Shown here: piece by piece, positions 51,215 to 59,930 of the stretch
How the letters are laid out: every line of letters begins with the position of its first letter
Position numbering within the stretch: the first letter of the stretch is position 1
From: Ensifer sesbaniae
Lineage (GTDB): Bacteria; Pseudomonadota; Alphaproteobacteria; Rhizobiales; Rhizobiaceae
Direction: 5' to 3'
Assembly (NCBI RefSeq): GCF_013283665.1
Contig: NZ_JABEKU010000001.1
Coordinates: 2,781,594-2,845,593, forward strand
DNA: 64,000 bases
Notes under the pieces: generated by a model
The model's database searches: none
Seen by the model: only the letters and a program-made list of their open reading frames with translations
What the model was told of the DNA's origin: nothing
Made by a program: the position numbers and the translations under genes

Positions 51215-51263
51215 TAGAGCGGGATGCGGGCGGAAAACCGCGCACATATTTCCTCATCCCGCG
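51215..51263. repeat. gagcgggatgcggg palindromic repeat, copy 4
   Basis: TAGAGCGGGATGCGGGCGGAAAACCGC, then CATCCCGC. The right arm is slightly shortened. It lies 17 bases before the LysR-type gene, in the divergent region between that gene and the lyase, so it is part of the regulator's leader. Confidence 0.85.
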
Positions 51264-51279
51264 CGAGAAGGACCGCCGA

Positions 51280-52512
51280 ATGGACCTGGCAACGATCGTG
51301 ATCGTCGACGCGGTGCTTAGCGAAGGCGGCATCCGCGCCGCTGCCGCCCGCTGCGGCCGGGCGCCGTCGAGCGTCAGCGCCGCGGTCAAGAGGTTCGAGC
51401 AGGCGCTCTCCATGCCACTCTTTCGGCGGGAGGAGACTGTAATCGTGCTGACGCTGGAGGCGCGCGCCCGCGCGCCTGCTGTCCGTGAGGCGATGGCGAG
51501 GATCGCTGCGATCCTCGATGCGGCGGGAAGAGAGCCCGCCGAACCGGTGCCCCCGATCGGCCTCGTCGCACTCGACCGCTTCGTCCGGATCGCCCGCTCC
51601 GGCAGCATCCGCGCCACGGCGAAGGCGCTCGGCCTCGGCCAGCCGCAATTGACCCGGCAGATCGCCGATCTCGAACGCCACCTCGGCTGCCGACTGTTCG
51701 AGCGCTCCCACAGCGGCATCCTCTGCACCGCAACCGCCGAGCGCATCATTCCGCTCGTCGAGGCGACGCTCGACATATGGGCGCGGCTGACGCATGCCTC
51801 CGCCGATCGCTTCCGCCGCGATGTCGCCACCTGGCGGCTCGGCGCCGTCATGCCGCTCGGTCCCGAAAGCGAGATCGCCCGCATGCTTGCGAGCCTGACC
51901 GCCAACTGGCACCGCACCCGCCCACGTCAGCCGCTGTTCATTTCCAGCACCACGGCCGACGACCTCCTTGCCGGCCTCCGCAGCCGGCGCTTCGATGCCG
52001 CCCTGCTCGATCTCGCCGAGATCCCCGCCGATTGCGACGGACGGCTGGTGTCGCAAACACCCTTGGTGCTGGCAGGCCCCGCCGCAGCGCTGTCCGATCT
52101 CGGCGGCGACCTGCCGCGGCTGCTCGCCGCCTGCCCGATCGCCGTGCCCAGCGCAAGGAGCGGCCTGCGCCGTGAGGCCGCCCGTTTCCTCGACGACACG
52201 CTCAGCGAGGCCGAACGGCGGCGCATCACCCTCGTCGAGGTCGACTCCATCCCGGTCATCATCAACCTCGTCGGCCAGCACGGCTATCTCTCGGTGCTGC
52301 CGGAATCCTCGCTTGCCCGCGTGCACCGCCCGCCCGCCATGATCCGGCTCGGCCCGGCCTACCGGCAGTCCCTGACACTCGTCTGGCCGCGAGGGACTTT
52401 TGCCGGCGAGATCGGCGAGCTGATGATTTCAATGATGCGAGCGCCGGCACAGGCCTCGGAACGGCCGTCCTCGACGGATTCACTTTCCGACCTTTCCTCG
52501 CCAAACGCCTGA
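51280..52512 (+). CDS. LysR-type regulator with two tandem DNA-binding domains
   Basis: At 410 residues this is ~100 longer than usual LysR proteins. The extra length is a second winged helix-turn-helix. Domain 1 (~res 1-62) has GGIRAAAARCGRAPSSVSAA then VKRFEQALSMPLFRR. Domain 2 (~res 95-152) has GSIRATAKALGLGQPQLTRQ then IADLERHLGCRLFER, the more canonical one. The effector-binding domain begins near res 175 (WRLGAVMPLGPESEIARML). It is divergent from the ergothioneine-type operon and is its likely regulator. The start has AAGGA a few bases upstream. The two HTHs are clearly related, suggesting internal duplication or fusion of two LysR genes. Confidence 0.88.
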   Translation: MDLATIVIVDAVLSEGGIRAAAARCGRAPSSVSAAVKRFEQALSMPLFRREETVIVLTLEARARAPAVREAMARIAAILDAAGREPAEPVPPIGLVALDRFVRIARSGSIRATAKALGLGQPQLTRQIADLERHLGCRLFERSHSGILCTATAERIIPLVEATLDIWARLTHASADRFRRDVATWRLGAVMPLGPESEIARMLASLTANWHRTRPRQPLFISSTTADDLLAGLRSRRFDAALLDLAEIPADCDGRLVSQTPLVLAGPAAALSDLGGDLPRLLAACPIAVPSARSGLRREAARFLDDTLSEAERRRITLVEVDSIPVIINLVGQHGYLSVLPESSLARVHRPPAMIRLGPAYRQSLTLVWPRGTFAGEIGELMISMMRAPAQASERPSSTDSLSDLSSPNA

Positions 52513-52560
52513 AACGAATCGACAAATCACCCTTCTTGAATCACTTCATGAAGTGCGGCC

Positions 52561-53532
52561 TCAGGCCTTCAGCTTCAGGCGCCTGCGGGTTTCGCTCGGG
52601 CTTTCGCGATAATGCGCCCGGTAGCTGCGCGAGAATGAGGACGACGAGTTGAAGCCCGAAATCGCCGCAATGTCGGCAAACTCCAGCCGCGTCTCGATCA
52701 CCTTGCGCCGGGCGGCATTGAGACGGAGCGCCAGGTAGTGCTCGTGCGGCGCGACCCCCATCGTGTCGCGAAAGAGATCCTGCAGGTGGCGCGTGCTGAC
52801 ACCGATGCGGCGGGCGAGCCGCGCCAGCGTCAACGGCGCCTCCACCGTTTCCTCCATCAATTTCACGGCGGCGCCGACGCGCGGATCGAGGATGCGCATG
52901 TTGCCGATCGCCGGCATCTGCAGGAGGTCGCCACGGGTGCGCTCCTGCTCGTAGATGAAGAGCCGCGAGACCTCGAGTGCCAGCGAATAGCCGTGCGCCC
53001 GGCGAATGAGCTCCAGCATCAGGTCGAGTGTCGGCAACGAACCGCCTGTCGTGATGCGCTTGCCGTCGATGACGAAGCGTTCGCGCACCATCGTCACCTG
53101 CGGGTAAGCAGTGGTGAAATCCTCGAAATCCTCCCAGTGGGTCGTCGCCTTGAAATTGTCGAGCAGGCTGGTCTCGGCGAGCAGCCAGGAGCCCGATTCG
53201 ATGCCTGCCATCAGCTCCCTGTGCCGGGCAGTCTGCGAAAGCAGCATCTTCAGCTGCGAGGTGGCGCTGCGCTGCCAGTTGTAGCTCGACAGGATGAAGA
53301 GCGGCGATGTTTCGCGCTGCGGCCGGAAGATGCCGGCGACCGGAATGGGTATGCCGCTCTTCGTTTCGATCGGTGCGCCATCGGGGCTGTAGATCGTCCA
53401 ATCGTAGAGCGGCCTCCCGGCGATGCGGTTGGCGGCACGCATCGGTTCGATCACCGAGGCGACAAGGATCAGATTGGTCTCCGGCAGCACCAGGATATCG
53501 ACGTGCTGCACCTGCGAAACGTTCTGATCCAT
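52561..53532 (-). CDS. GlxA-family AraC-type regulator (CdhR-like)
   Basis: A 323-residue regulator. The N-terminal ~190 residues are a DJ-1/PfpI class I glutaminase-like domain (HVDILVLPETNLILVASVIE at the start), and GIESGSWLLAETSLLDN replaces the usual Gly-Cys-Thr nucleophile elbow with Glu-Ser-Gly, so no enzymatic activity is expected. The C-terminal AraC domain (~res 220-318) has LTLARLARRIGVSTRHLQDL and FADIAAISGFNSSSSFSRSY. CdhR, the carnitine-responsive activator of Pseudomonas, has this layout. It is divergent from the dehydrocarnitine-cleavage gene, so it probably activates the carnitine operon. Confidence 0.87.
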   Translation of the reverse strand: MDQNVSQVQHVDILVLPETNLILVASVIEPMRAANRIAGRPLYDWTIYSPDGAPIETKSGIPIPVAGIFRPQRETSPLFILSSYNWQRSATSQLKMLLSQTARHRELMAGIESGSWLLAETSLLDNFKATTHWEDFEDFTTAYPQVTMVRERFVIDGKRITTGGSLPTLDLMLELIRRAHGYSLALEVSRLFIYEQERTRGDLLQMPAIGNMRILDPRVGAAVKLMEETVEAPLTLARLARRIGVSTRHLQDLFRDTMGVAPHEHYLALRLNAARRKVIETRLEFADIAAISGFNSSSSFSRSYRAHYRESPSETRRRLKLKA

Positions 53533-53640
53533 GGCCAAACTTCTCCACCGTGCCGCCGATAATGTATAAGATAGAGCCGATAATGAAAAGCAGCGCGGTC
53601 TTTCTTGGCTCGTAATGGGCTCAATAAAAGGGAGACAGCA
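53533..53640. promoter_or_regulatory. divergent promoter with GCCGATAATG direct repeats
   Basis: GCCGATAATG occurs at 53555-53564 and again at 53576-53585, start to start 21 bases, two helical turns. AraC-type activators bind such tandem half-sites. The region separates the GlxA-like regulator and the carnitine operon, whose first start is at 53641 behind GGGAG. Confidence 0.55.
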
Positions 53641-54543
53641 ATGCCGCTCAGCATGAACCGCGAGGTATTCATCACCTGCGCCGTCACCGGCTCGGGAGAC
53701 ACCGTTTCAAAGTCCAGCCATGTTCCGATCACGCCGAAACAGATCGCCGAAGCGGCGGTCGTGGCGGCCAAGGCCGGGGCTGCCGTGGTCCACTGCCACG
53801 TCCGCGATCCGGAGACCGGAGCGCCTTCTCGCAGGCTCGATCTCTACAAGGAAGTGACCGACCGCATCCGCTCCGCCGATGTCGACATGGTGCTGAATCT
53901 CACCGCCGGCATGGGCGGCGACCTCGTCTTCGGCAATGTTGAAAGCCCCTTCCCGGTCAACGAGAAATTCACCGACATGGCCGGCGCCACCGAGCGCGTT
54001 GCCCATGTGGCTCAATGTCTGCCGGAAATCTGCACGCTCGACTGCGGCACCATGAACTTCTCGCTCGGCGATTACGTCATGACCAACACGCCGTCGATGC
54101 TGAGAGAAATGGCCCGCCAGATGACCGCGCTCGGCGTCCGCCCCGAGATCGAAGCCTTCGATACCGGCCACCTCTGGTTTGCCAAGCAACTCGTCGAGGA
54201 AGGCCTGATCGAGGATCCGGTGCTGATCCAGCTCTGCATGGGCATTCCGTGGGGCGCGCCCGACGACCTCAACACCTTCATGGCCATGGTCAACAACGTG
54301 CCTGCCAACTGGACTTTCTCAGCCTTCTCCATCGGCCGCAACGCGCTTGCCTATCCGGCAGCGGCGATCCTTGCCGGCGGCAACGTCCGCGTCGGCCTCG
54401 AAGACAACCTCTATATCGGCAAGGGCCAGCTCGCGACCAACGGCCAGCTCGTCGAAAAGGCGGTCGGCGTCATCGAAGGCATGGGCGCCAAGATTATCGG
54501 CCCCGATGAAGTCCGCAAGAAACTGAAGTTGACGAAGCGCTGA
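53641..54543 (+). CDS. beta-keto acid cleavage enzyme, probable dehydrocarnitine cleavage enzyme
   Basis: A 300-residue BKACE (DUF849) family enzyme. The Zn His pair lies in VVHCHVRDPETG (~res 49-60), with NLTAGMGGD (~res 84-92) and CTLDCGTMN after it. C-terminal IGRNALAYPAAAILAGGNVRVGLED is typical. In carnitine catabolism this family condenses 3-dehydrocarnitine with acetyl-CoA, giving betainyl-CoA and acetoacetate. It is next to the carnitine dehydrogenase-thioesterase fusion and a CdhR-like regulator, which fixes the substrate with fair confidence. I start at ATG 53641, with GGGAG at -9. A longer frame from 53605 has no site. Confidence 0.87.
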   Translation: MPLSMNREVFITCAVTGSGDTVSKSSHVPITPKQIAEAAVVAAKAGAAVVHCHVRDPETGAPSRRLDLYKEVTDRIRSADVDMVLNLTAGMGGDLVFGNVESPFPVNEKFTDMAGATERVAHVAQCLPEICTLDCGTMNFSLGDYVMTNTPSMLREMARQMTALGVRPEIEAFDTGHLWFAKQLVEEGLIEDPVLIQLCMGIPWGAPDDLNTFMAMVNNVPANWTFSAFSIGRNALAYPAAAILAGGNVRVGLEDNLYIGKGQLATNGQLVEKAVGVIEGMGAKIIGPDEVRKKLKLTKR

Positions 54544-54567
54544 GCCCGAGCTGGTAGTCCCGGAGAG

Positions 54568-54722
54568 TGCCCCCCATCCGCGCGGTGAGGGGAAGCGCCC
54601 CCTCATCCGCCTGCCGGCACCTTCTCCCCGTAAGTCGGGGAGAAGGCCGCAAGCCTGGGGCATTCAGTCCCCTCTCCCCGCGGGCGGGGGAAAGCTGGTC
54701 CTCGGGTCTGACCCGAGGAGAG
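54568..54722. repeat. cluster of rhizobial pyrimidine-rich palindromes
   Basis: 54568-54640 has CCCCATCCGCG and a second CCCTCATCCGC copy with CCTGCCGG and CCTTCTCCCC/GGGGAGAAGG stems. 54668-54722 has CCCCTCTCCCCGC/GCGGGGG, then CCTCGGGT/ACCCGAGG and GAGAGGGGC. It lies between two genes of the carnitine operon. Confidence 0.8.
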
Positions 54723-54756
54723 GGGCAGTTTGCAATTCAAGAAGTCGAGGTGAGGA

Positions 54757-56250
54757 ATGACCGAAATCAAGAAAGCAGCCTGCGTCGGCGGTGGCGTTAT
54801 CGGCGGCGCCTGGGTGGCGCGCTTCGCGCTCGCCGGCATCGATGTGAAAATCTTCGATCCGCATCCGGAAGCCGAGCGCATCATCGGCGAAGTCATGGCG
54901 AATGCCGAGCGCGCCTATGCGATGCTGACCATGGCGCCGCTGCCGCCGAAGGGAAAGCTCACCTTCTGCAAGAGCATCGAGGAAGCGGTCCAAGATGCTG
55001 ACTGGATTCAGGAAAGCGTGCCGGAGCGGCTCGAGCTGAAGCGCGGTGTCATCACCAAGATCGATGCGGCCGCACGCGCCGATGCGCTGATCGGCTCGTC
55101 CACCTCGGGCCTGCTGCCCTCCGACCTGCAATCGGAGATGCACCATCCCGAGCGCATGTTCGTGGCGCACCCCTATAACCCGGTCTACCTGCTGCCGCTC
55201 GTCGAGCTCGTCGGCGGCAAGAAGACGACGAAGGCGACGATCGAGCGCGCCATGCAGGGCGTCGAGCAGATCGGCATGAAGGGCGTCGTCATCGCCAAGG
55301 AGATCGAGGCTTTCGTCGGCGACCGTTTGCTCGAAGCGCTCTGGCGCGAGGCGCTGTGGCTGATTCAGGACGACATCTGTGATACCGAGACGCTCGACAA
55401 CGTCATGCGCTATTCCTTCGGCATGCGCTGGGCGCAGATGGGCCTGTTCGAGACCTATCGCATCGCCGGCGGCGAAGCCGGCATGCGCCACTTCCTCGCC
55501 CAGTTCGGCCCCTGCCTCAAATGGCCGTGGACGAAGTTCACCGATGTCGTCGACCTCGACGACGCACTGGTCGAAAAGATCGGCGCCCAGTCGGACGCGC
55601 AGGCCGCCGGCCGCTCGATCCGCGAGCTCGAGCGCATCCGCGACGAAAACCTCGTCGGCATTATGCATGCGCTGAAAGCCGGCAATGGCGGCGAAGGCTG
55701 GGGCGCCGGCAAGCTGCTCGCCGATTTCGAGGCCAGGCTCTGGGCCAATGCCAGGAAGCCGGAAGCCGATCTCGGCGACGTCAAGCCGCTGCGCATCGTC
55801 GACACCAAGGTGAGCGCCGCCTGGGTCGACTACAACGGCCACATGACCGAGCATCGCTATCTTCAGGTCTTCGGCGACACGACCGACGGCCTGCTGCGCC
55901 TGATCGGCGTCGATCTCGATTATGTGCGCGACGGCCACAGCTACTACACCGTCGAGACCCATATCCGGAACCTCGGCGAGGCCAAGCTCGGCAACACGCT
56001 CTATTCGACCTGCCAGGTGCTCTCCTCCGACGAGAAACGCCTGCACATCTTCTCGACGATCTACAATGCGCAGACCAACGAAGCCGTCGCGACCGCCGAA
56101 CAGATGGCGCTGCATGTCGACAGCAAGGCCGGCAAGTCGGTGCCTGCACCGGAACACGTGCTGAGCAAGCTCCGTGCGATCACCGAAGCGCATGCGAAGC
56201 TGCCGGCCCCGGAAGGCGCCGGACGCTTCGTCGGCCAAAAGCGCGCCTGA
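54757..56250 (+). CDS. lcdH: L-carnitine dehydrogenase fused to betainyl-CoA thioesterase
   Basis: A 497-residue two-domain enzyme. Residues 1-320 are a 3-hydroxyacyl-CoA-dehydrogenase-like NAD enzyme: AACVGGGVIGGAWVARFALA at the N-terminus, SSTSGLLPSDLQ (~res 114), HPYNPVYLLPLVE (~res 138) and AFVGDRLLEALWREALWLI. Residues ~345-490 form a hot-dog thioesterase starting KVSAAWVDYNGHMTEHRYLQ, where Asp/Asn-Gly-His-Met is the catalytic turn. Stand-alone carnitine dehydrogenases are ~320 residues, so this is a fusion. Such fusions are known in Sinorhizobium meliloti. The first domain makes 3-dehydrocarnitine and the second hydrolyses the betainyl-CoA formed by the preceding gene's product, giving glycine betaine. 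Confidence 0.92.
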   Translation: MTEIKKAACVGGGVIGGAWVARFALAGIDVKIFDPHPEAERIIGEVMANAERAYAMLTMAPLPPKGKLTFCKSIEEAVQDADWIQESVPERLELKRGVITKIDAAARADALIGSSTSGLLPSDLQSEMHHPERMFVAHPYNPVYLLPLVELVGGKKTTKATIERAMQGVEQIGMKGVVIAKEIEAFVGDRLLEALWREALWLIQDDICDTETLDNVMRYSFGMRWAQMGLFETYRIAGGEAGMRHFLAQFGPCLKWPWTKFTDVVDLDDALVEKIGAQSDAQAAGRSIRELERIRDENLVGIMHALKAGNGGEGWGAGKLLADFEARLWANARKPEADLGDVKPLRIVDTKVSAAWVDYNGHMTEHRYLQVFGDTTDGLLRLIGVDLDYVRDGHSYYTVETHIRNLGEAKLGNTLYSTCQVLSSDEKRLHIFSTIYNAQTNEAVATAEQMALHVDSKAGKSVPAPEHVLSKLRAITEAHAKLPAPEGAGRFVGQKRA

Positions 56251-56390
56251 CCGCAACAGCGGCAGGCCATCAACAGGCAGTTTCGCCGACCTGACGGCGC
56301 AATTGCAGGCCGCAGCCGAGGCCCGCTTGAGGAGGTGGACCAAGGCTCCGGCACGGACGTCAGCGGCGCGAAAGCGAGGGGAACGACACA

Positions 56391-57551
56391 ATGAATTTCG
56401 CACTGACCGAAGAACAGCAGATGATCGTCGATACGGTCAGGAGCTTCGTCGAAACGGAAATCTATCCGCATGAGGACGAGGTCGAGCGCACCGGCGTGGT
56501 GCCGCGCGAGCTCGGCCAGGAAATCGCCCGCAAGTGCAAGGAGATCGGTTTCTTCGGCTGCAATTTTCCGGAAGAAGTTGGTGGCGCCGGCCTCGACCAC
56601 ACCTCCTTCACGCTGGTCGAGCGCGAGCTTGGCCGCGGCTCCATGGGCCTCACCGTCTTCTTCGGTCGCCCCTCGGGCATCCTGATGGGCTGCAATGCCG
56701 AACAGCGCGAGAAGTATCTCATCCCGGCGGTCAAGGGCGAGAAATTCGATGCGCTTGCCATGACCGAGCCGGATGCGGGCTCCGACGTGCGCGGCATGAA
56801 ATGCTTCGCCCGCAAGGACGGTGACGACTGGATCGTCAACGGCACCAAGCACTTCATCAGCCATGCTGATATCGCCGACTTCGTCATCGTCTTCATCGCG
56901 ACAGGCGAGGAAGACACACCGCGAGGTCCGAAGAAGAAGATCACCTGCTTCCTCGTCGACCGCGGTACGCCCGGCTTCGAGATCCGCAAGGGCTATAATT
57001 CCGTTTCCCATCGCGGCTACAACAATTGCATCCTGACCTTCGACGATTGCCGCCTGCCCTCGTCCCAGATCCTCGGCGAAGTGCACAAGGGCTTCGACCT
57101 CGCAAACGACTGGCTCTACGCCACCCGCCTGACGGTGGCGGCGACCTCGGTCGGCCGGGCACGGCGCGCCTTCGACTATGCGCTGAACTACGCCGCCGAA
57201 CGCAAGCAGTTCGGCAAGCCGATCGGCGCCAACCAGGGCATTTCCTTCAAGCTCGCCGACATGATCACCGACATCGACGCCGCCGACCTGCTGACGCTTT
57301 CGGCCGCCTGGCGGCTCGACAACGGCCTGCCGTCGAACCGCGAGATCGCATCCGCCAAGGTCTTCGCCACCGAGATGCTCGCCCGTGTCACCGACGAGGC
57401 GATCCAGATCTTCGGCGGCATGGGCCTGATGGACGACCTGCCGCTCGCCCGCTTCTGGCGCGACGCCCGCGTCGAGCGCATCTGGGACGGCACGTCTGAA
57501 ATCCAGCGCCACATCATCAGCCGCGATCTGCTCAGGCCGTTGGGGGCGTGA
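56391..57551 (+). CDS. acyl-CoA dehydrogenase, probable gamma-butyrobetainyl-CoA dehydrogenase
   Basis: A 386-residue FAD enzyme of the acyl-CoA dehydrogenase family. Motifs are LAMTEPDAGSDVRGM (~res 121-135), FISHADIADFV, the FAD/interface stretch ERKQFGKPIGANQGI (~res 268-282), and IWDGTSEIQRHIISRDLL at the C-terminus with the catalytic Glu in the usual place. Given the enoyl-CoA hydratase and CoA ligase downstream and carnitine genes upstream, it most likely desaturates gamma-butyrobetainyl-CoA to crotonobetainyl-CoA, or does the reverse as CaiA does. The 140-base gap before it shows no clear feature. Confidence 0.85.
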   Translation: MNFALTEEQQMIVDTVRSFVETEIYPHEDEVERTGVVPRELGQEIARKCKEIGFFGCNFPEEVGGAGLDHTSFTLVERELGRGSMGLTVFFGRPSGILMGCNAEQREKYLIPAVKGEKFDALAMTEPDAGSDVRGMKCFARKDGDDWIVNGTKHFISHADIADFVIVFIATGEEDTPRGPKKKITCFLVDRGTPGFEIRKGYNSVSHRGYNNCILTFDDCRLPSSQILGEVHKGFDLANDWLYATRLTVAATSVGRARRAFDYALNYAAERKQFGKPIGANQGISFKLADMITDIDAADLLTLSAAWRLDNGLPSNREIASAKVFATEMLARVTDEAIQIFGGMGLMDDLPLARFWRDARVERIWDGTSEIQRHIISRDLLRPLGA

Positions 57552-57576
57552 CGGGATGGGAGCGTTTACGGAAGTT

Positions 57577-57626
57577 ACCCCCCTCTGCCCTGCCGGGCAT
57601 CTCCCCCCCAAGGGGGGAGATCGGCT
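57577..57626. repeat. CTGCCCTGCCGGGCATCTCCCCC palindrome, copy 1
   Basis: CCCCTCTGCCC, TGCCGGGCA, then ATCTCCCCCC and GGGGGGAGAT stem, just after the acyl-CoA dehydrogenase stop. A different sequence class from the other pyrimidine-rich palindromes. Confidence 0.8.
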
Positions 57627-57783
57627 AGAGGCGTCCACCTCGGTTCCCCTTGATGCTTCCCAGACTGCTGATCGCGCCGCTGACTGTGTTGGCGCGATCC
57701 GTCATACCAATCCTGCGACTCAACACGGCTTGATCGTGCTCAACTCCTCAACGGTCAATGCGTGGCGACAACGGCGCCCCATC

Positions 57784-57832
57784 GCATCTCCCCCCTTGTG
57801 GGGGAGATGCCCGGCAGGGCAGAGGGGGGTAT
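57784..57832. repeat. CTGCCCTGCCGGGCATCTCCCCC palindrome, copy 2 (inverted)
   Basis: GCATCTCCCCC, TTGTG, GGGGGAGATGC, then CCGGCAGGGCAGAGGGG. Inverted relative to the copy at 57577, ~160 bases apart. The stretch between them holds no gene. The ligase frame is open across it, but only as an artefact. Confidence 0.85.
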
Positions 57833-57872
57833 CCCCCGCACCCTCGACGCGCGCCATCGCGGGAGCCGCCGC

Positions 57873-59930
57873 ATGACGCGCTCCCTCGACCGCCTGATCC
57901 GCCCGCGCACCATCGCCGTCTTCGGCGGCAAGGAAGCCCGGCGCGTTATCGAACAATGCGACAAGATGGGTTTTTCCGGCGAGATCTGGCCGGTGCACCC
58001 GCGCGAGACCGATATCCTCGGTCGCAAGTGCTACCGCTCCGTGGCGGAATTGCCCGCAGCGCCGGATGCCTCCTTCGTCGGCGTCAACCGGCAACTGACG
58101 ATCGACATCATCCGCGATCTCGCCGCCCGCGGCGCCGGCGGCGCCGTATGCTATGCCTCCGGGTTCCGTGAGGCGGCAAGCGAACTCGACGACGGCAACG
58201 ACCTGCAGGAGGCGCTGGTCGCGGCTGCCGGCGACATGCCGATCGTCGGGCCCAATTGCTACGGCTTCATCAACATGCTCGATGGCGCCCTGCTCTGGCC
58301 GGACCAGCACGGCATGCTGCGCGTCGAAAAGGGCGTCGCCATCCTGACGCAATCCTCCAACATCGCCTGCAACATCTCGATGCAGACGCGCGGCCTGCCG
58401 CTCGCCTATGTCATGACCGCGGGCAACCAGGCGCAGACCGGGCTTTCCGACATCGCCTGCGCCGTGCTGGAAGACCCGCGCGTCACCGCCGTCGGCCTGC
58501 ATATCGAAGGCTTCGACAGCGTCGCAGCGCTCGAACGCCTGGCGACGCGGGCGCGCGAACTCGGCAAGCCGGTCGTGACACTCAAGGTCGGCAAATCCGA
58601 AGCCGCCCAGCTTGCGACGGTCTCGCACACCGCCTCGCTTGCCGGCAACGACCGCGTCTCCTCAGCCCTGCTTGCCCGCCTTGGCATCGGCCGCGTCGAC
58701 ACGCTGCCGGCGCTCTTGGAAACGCTGAAGCTGCTGCATGTGGCCGGCCCCCTTGAAAGCAACGACATCTCCTCGATGAGCTGCTCCGGCGGCGAGGCCT
58801 CCCTGATGGCAGACGCCGGCGAGCGCTACCGGGTGAACTACCGACCTCTGCGCGACGAGCAGCGCAAGCCGCTCAAGGACGCGCTCGGCGAGATGGTGAC
58901 GATCGCCAACCCGCTCGACTACCACACCTTCGTCTGGGGCAACCGCGAGAAACAGGCGACTGCGTTTGCCGCCATGATGAAGGGCGGCTACGCGATCAAC
59001 CTCGTCGTGCTCGATTTCCCGCGGCTCGACCGCTGCGACGCCGCCGACTGGGAAACCACCTGCCAAGCGGTGATCGAGGCGGCAAGAACGACCGGTGCGC
59101 GCGCCGGCATCGTCGCCAGCCTCGGCGAGAACATGCCCGAGGCGACGGCGCTTTTCCTGATGAAGGCGGGCATCGTGCCCTTCTTCGGTATCGAGGAGGC
59201 GCTGGATGCGATCGAGACGGCCGCCGACATCGGCGCCGCCTGGAAGAAACCCGCCTCGCCCCGCCTGCTCGATGGCAGCGGTGTCGCCGCCGGGGACGCG
59301 ATCACGCTCAGTGAACACGAGGCCAAGGTGGAGCTTGCCGCTTCGGGTCTGAAGGTACCCGAGGGCAAGACGGCCGCGACCGCCGAGGAGGCCGCAGCGG
59401 CTGCCGAAACCCTTGGTTTCCCCGTCGTGCTCAAGGGCCTCGGCGTCGCCCACAAGACCGAAGCAGGAGCGGTGAAGCTCAACCTCGCAAGTCGCCAGGA
59501 GGTCCTTGCGGCGGCAAGCACCATGGCCGGTGTCGCATCGGGCTATCTCGTCGAGAAGATGGTGGGCAAGCCCGTCGCCGAACTCATCATCGGCGCCATG
59601 CGCGACCCCGTCGCCGGCCCCGTGCTGACGATCGGCGCCGGAGGCATCCTGGTGGAATTGCTCGACGATTCCGCCATCCTGACGCTGCCGACGACGCCGG
59701 AAGCGATCCGCGAGGCGATCGGAGGGCTGAAGATCCGCAAGCTCCTGGACGGCTATCGCGGCGGCCCGACCGCTGATTTCGCCGCCCTGACCGAGGCTGT
59801 CGCCGCAGCGGCATCCTATGTCGTTTCAAACGCCTCCAAGCTCGAAGAACTCGATATCAATCCATTGATGGTGTTGCCGAACGGCCAAGGTGCCGTTGCC
59901 GCCGACGCCCTGATCCGCCGGAGGAAATGA
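57873..59930 (+). CDS. ADP-forming acyl-CoA synthetase, probable gamma-butyrobetaine/carnitine-CoA ligase
   Basis: A 685-residue fused ADP-forming CoA ligase. Residues ~1-130 are a CoA-binding Rossmann domain (LIRPRTIAVFGGKEARRVIE). The middle holds the succinyl-CoA-ligase-like domains, with SHTASLAGND (~res 252) containing the phosphorylated His. Residues ~465-680 form an ATP-grasp domain (EHEAKVELAASGLKVPEGKT, GFPVVLKGLGVAHKTEAGAV). ATG 57873 is chosen, with GGGAG ahead. The upstream open frame runs through a repeat. In this operon it should activate gamma-butyrobetaine, crotonobetaine or carnitine. Known systems use AMP-forming CaiC or a CoA-transferase instead, so this is a different solution. 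Confidence 0.85.
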   Translation: MTRSLDRLIRPRTIAVFGGKEARRVIEQCDKMGFSGEIWPVHPRETDILGRKCYRSVAELPAAPDASFVGVNRQLTIDIIRDLAARGAGGAVCYASGFREAASELDDGNDLQEALVAAAGDMPIVGPNCYGFINMLDGALLWPDQHGMLRVEKGVAILTQSSNIACNISMQTRGLPLAYVMTAGNQAQTGLSDIACAVLEDPRVTAVGLHIEGFDSVAALERLATRARELGKPVVTLKVGKSEAAQLATVSHTASLAGNDRVSSALLARLGIGRVDTLPALLETLKLLHVAGPLESNDISSMSCSGGEASLMADAGERYRVNYRPLRDEQRKPLKDALGEMVTIANPLDYHTFVWGNREKQATAFAAMMKGGYAINLVVLDFPRLDRCDAADWETTCQAVIEAARTTGARAGIVASLGENMPEATALFLMKAGIVPFFGIEEALDAIETAADIGAAWKKPASPRLLDGSGVAAGDAITLSEHEAKVELAASGLKVPEGKTAATAEEAAAAAETLGFPVVLKGLGVAHKTEAGAVKLNLASRQEVLAAASTMAGVASGYLVEKMVGKPVAELIIGAMRDPVAGPVLTIGAGGILVELLDDSAILTLPTTPEAIREAIGGLKIRKLLDGYRGGPTADFAALTEAVAAAASYVVSNASKLEELDINPLMVLPNGQGAVAADALIRRRK

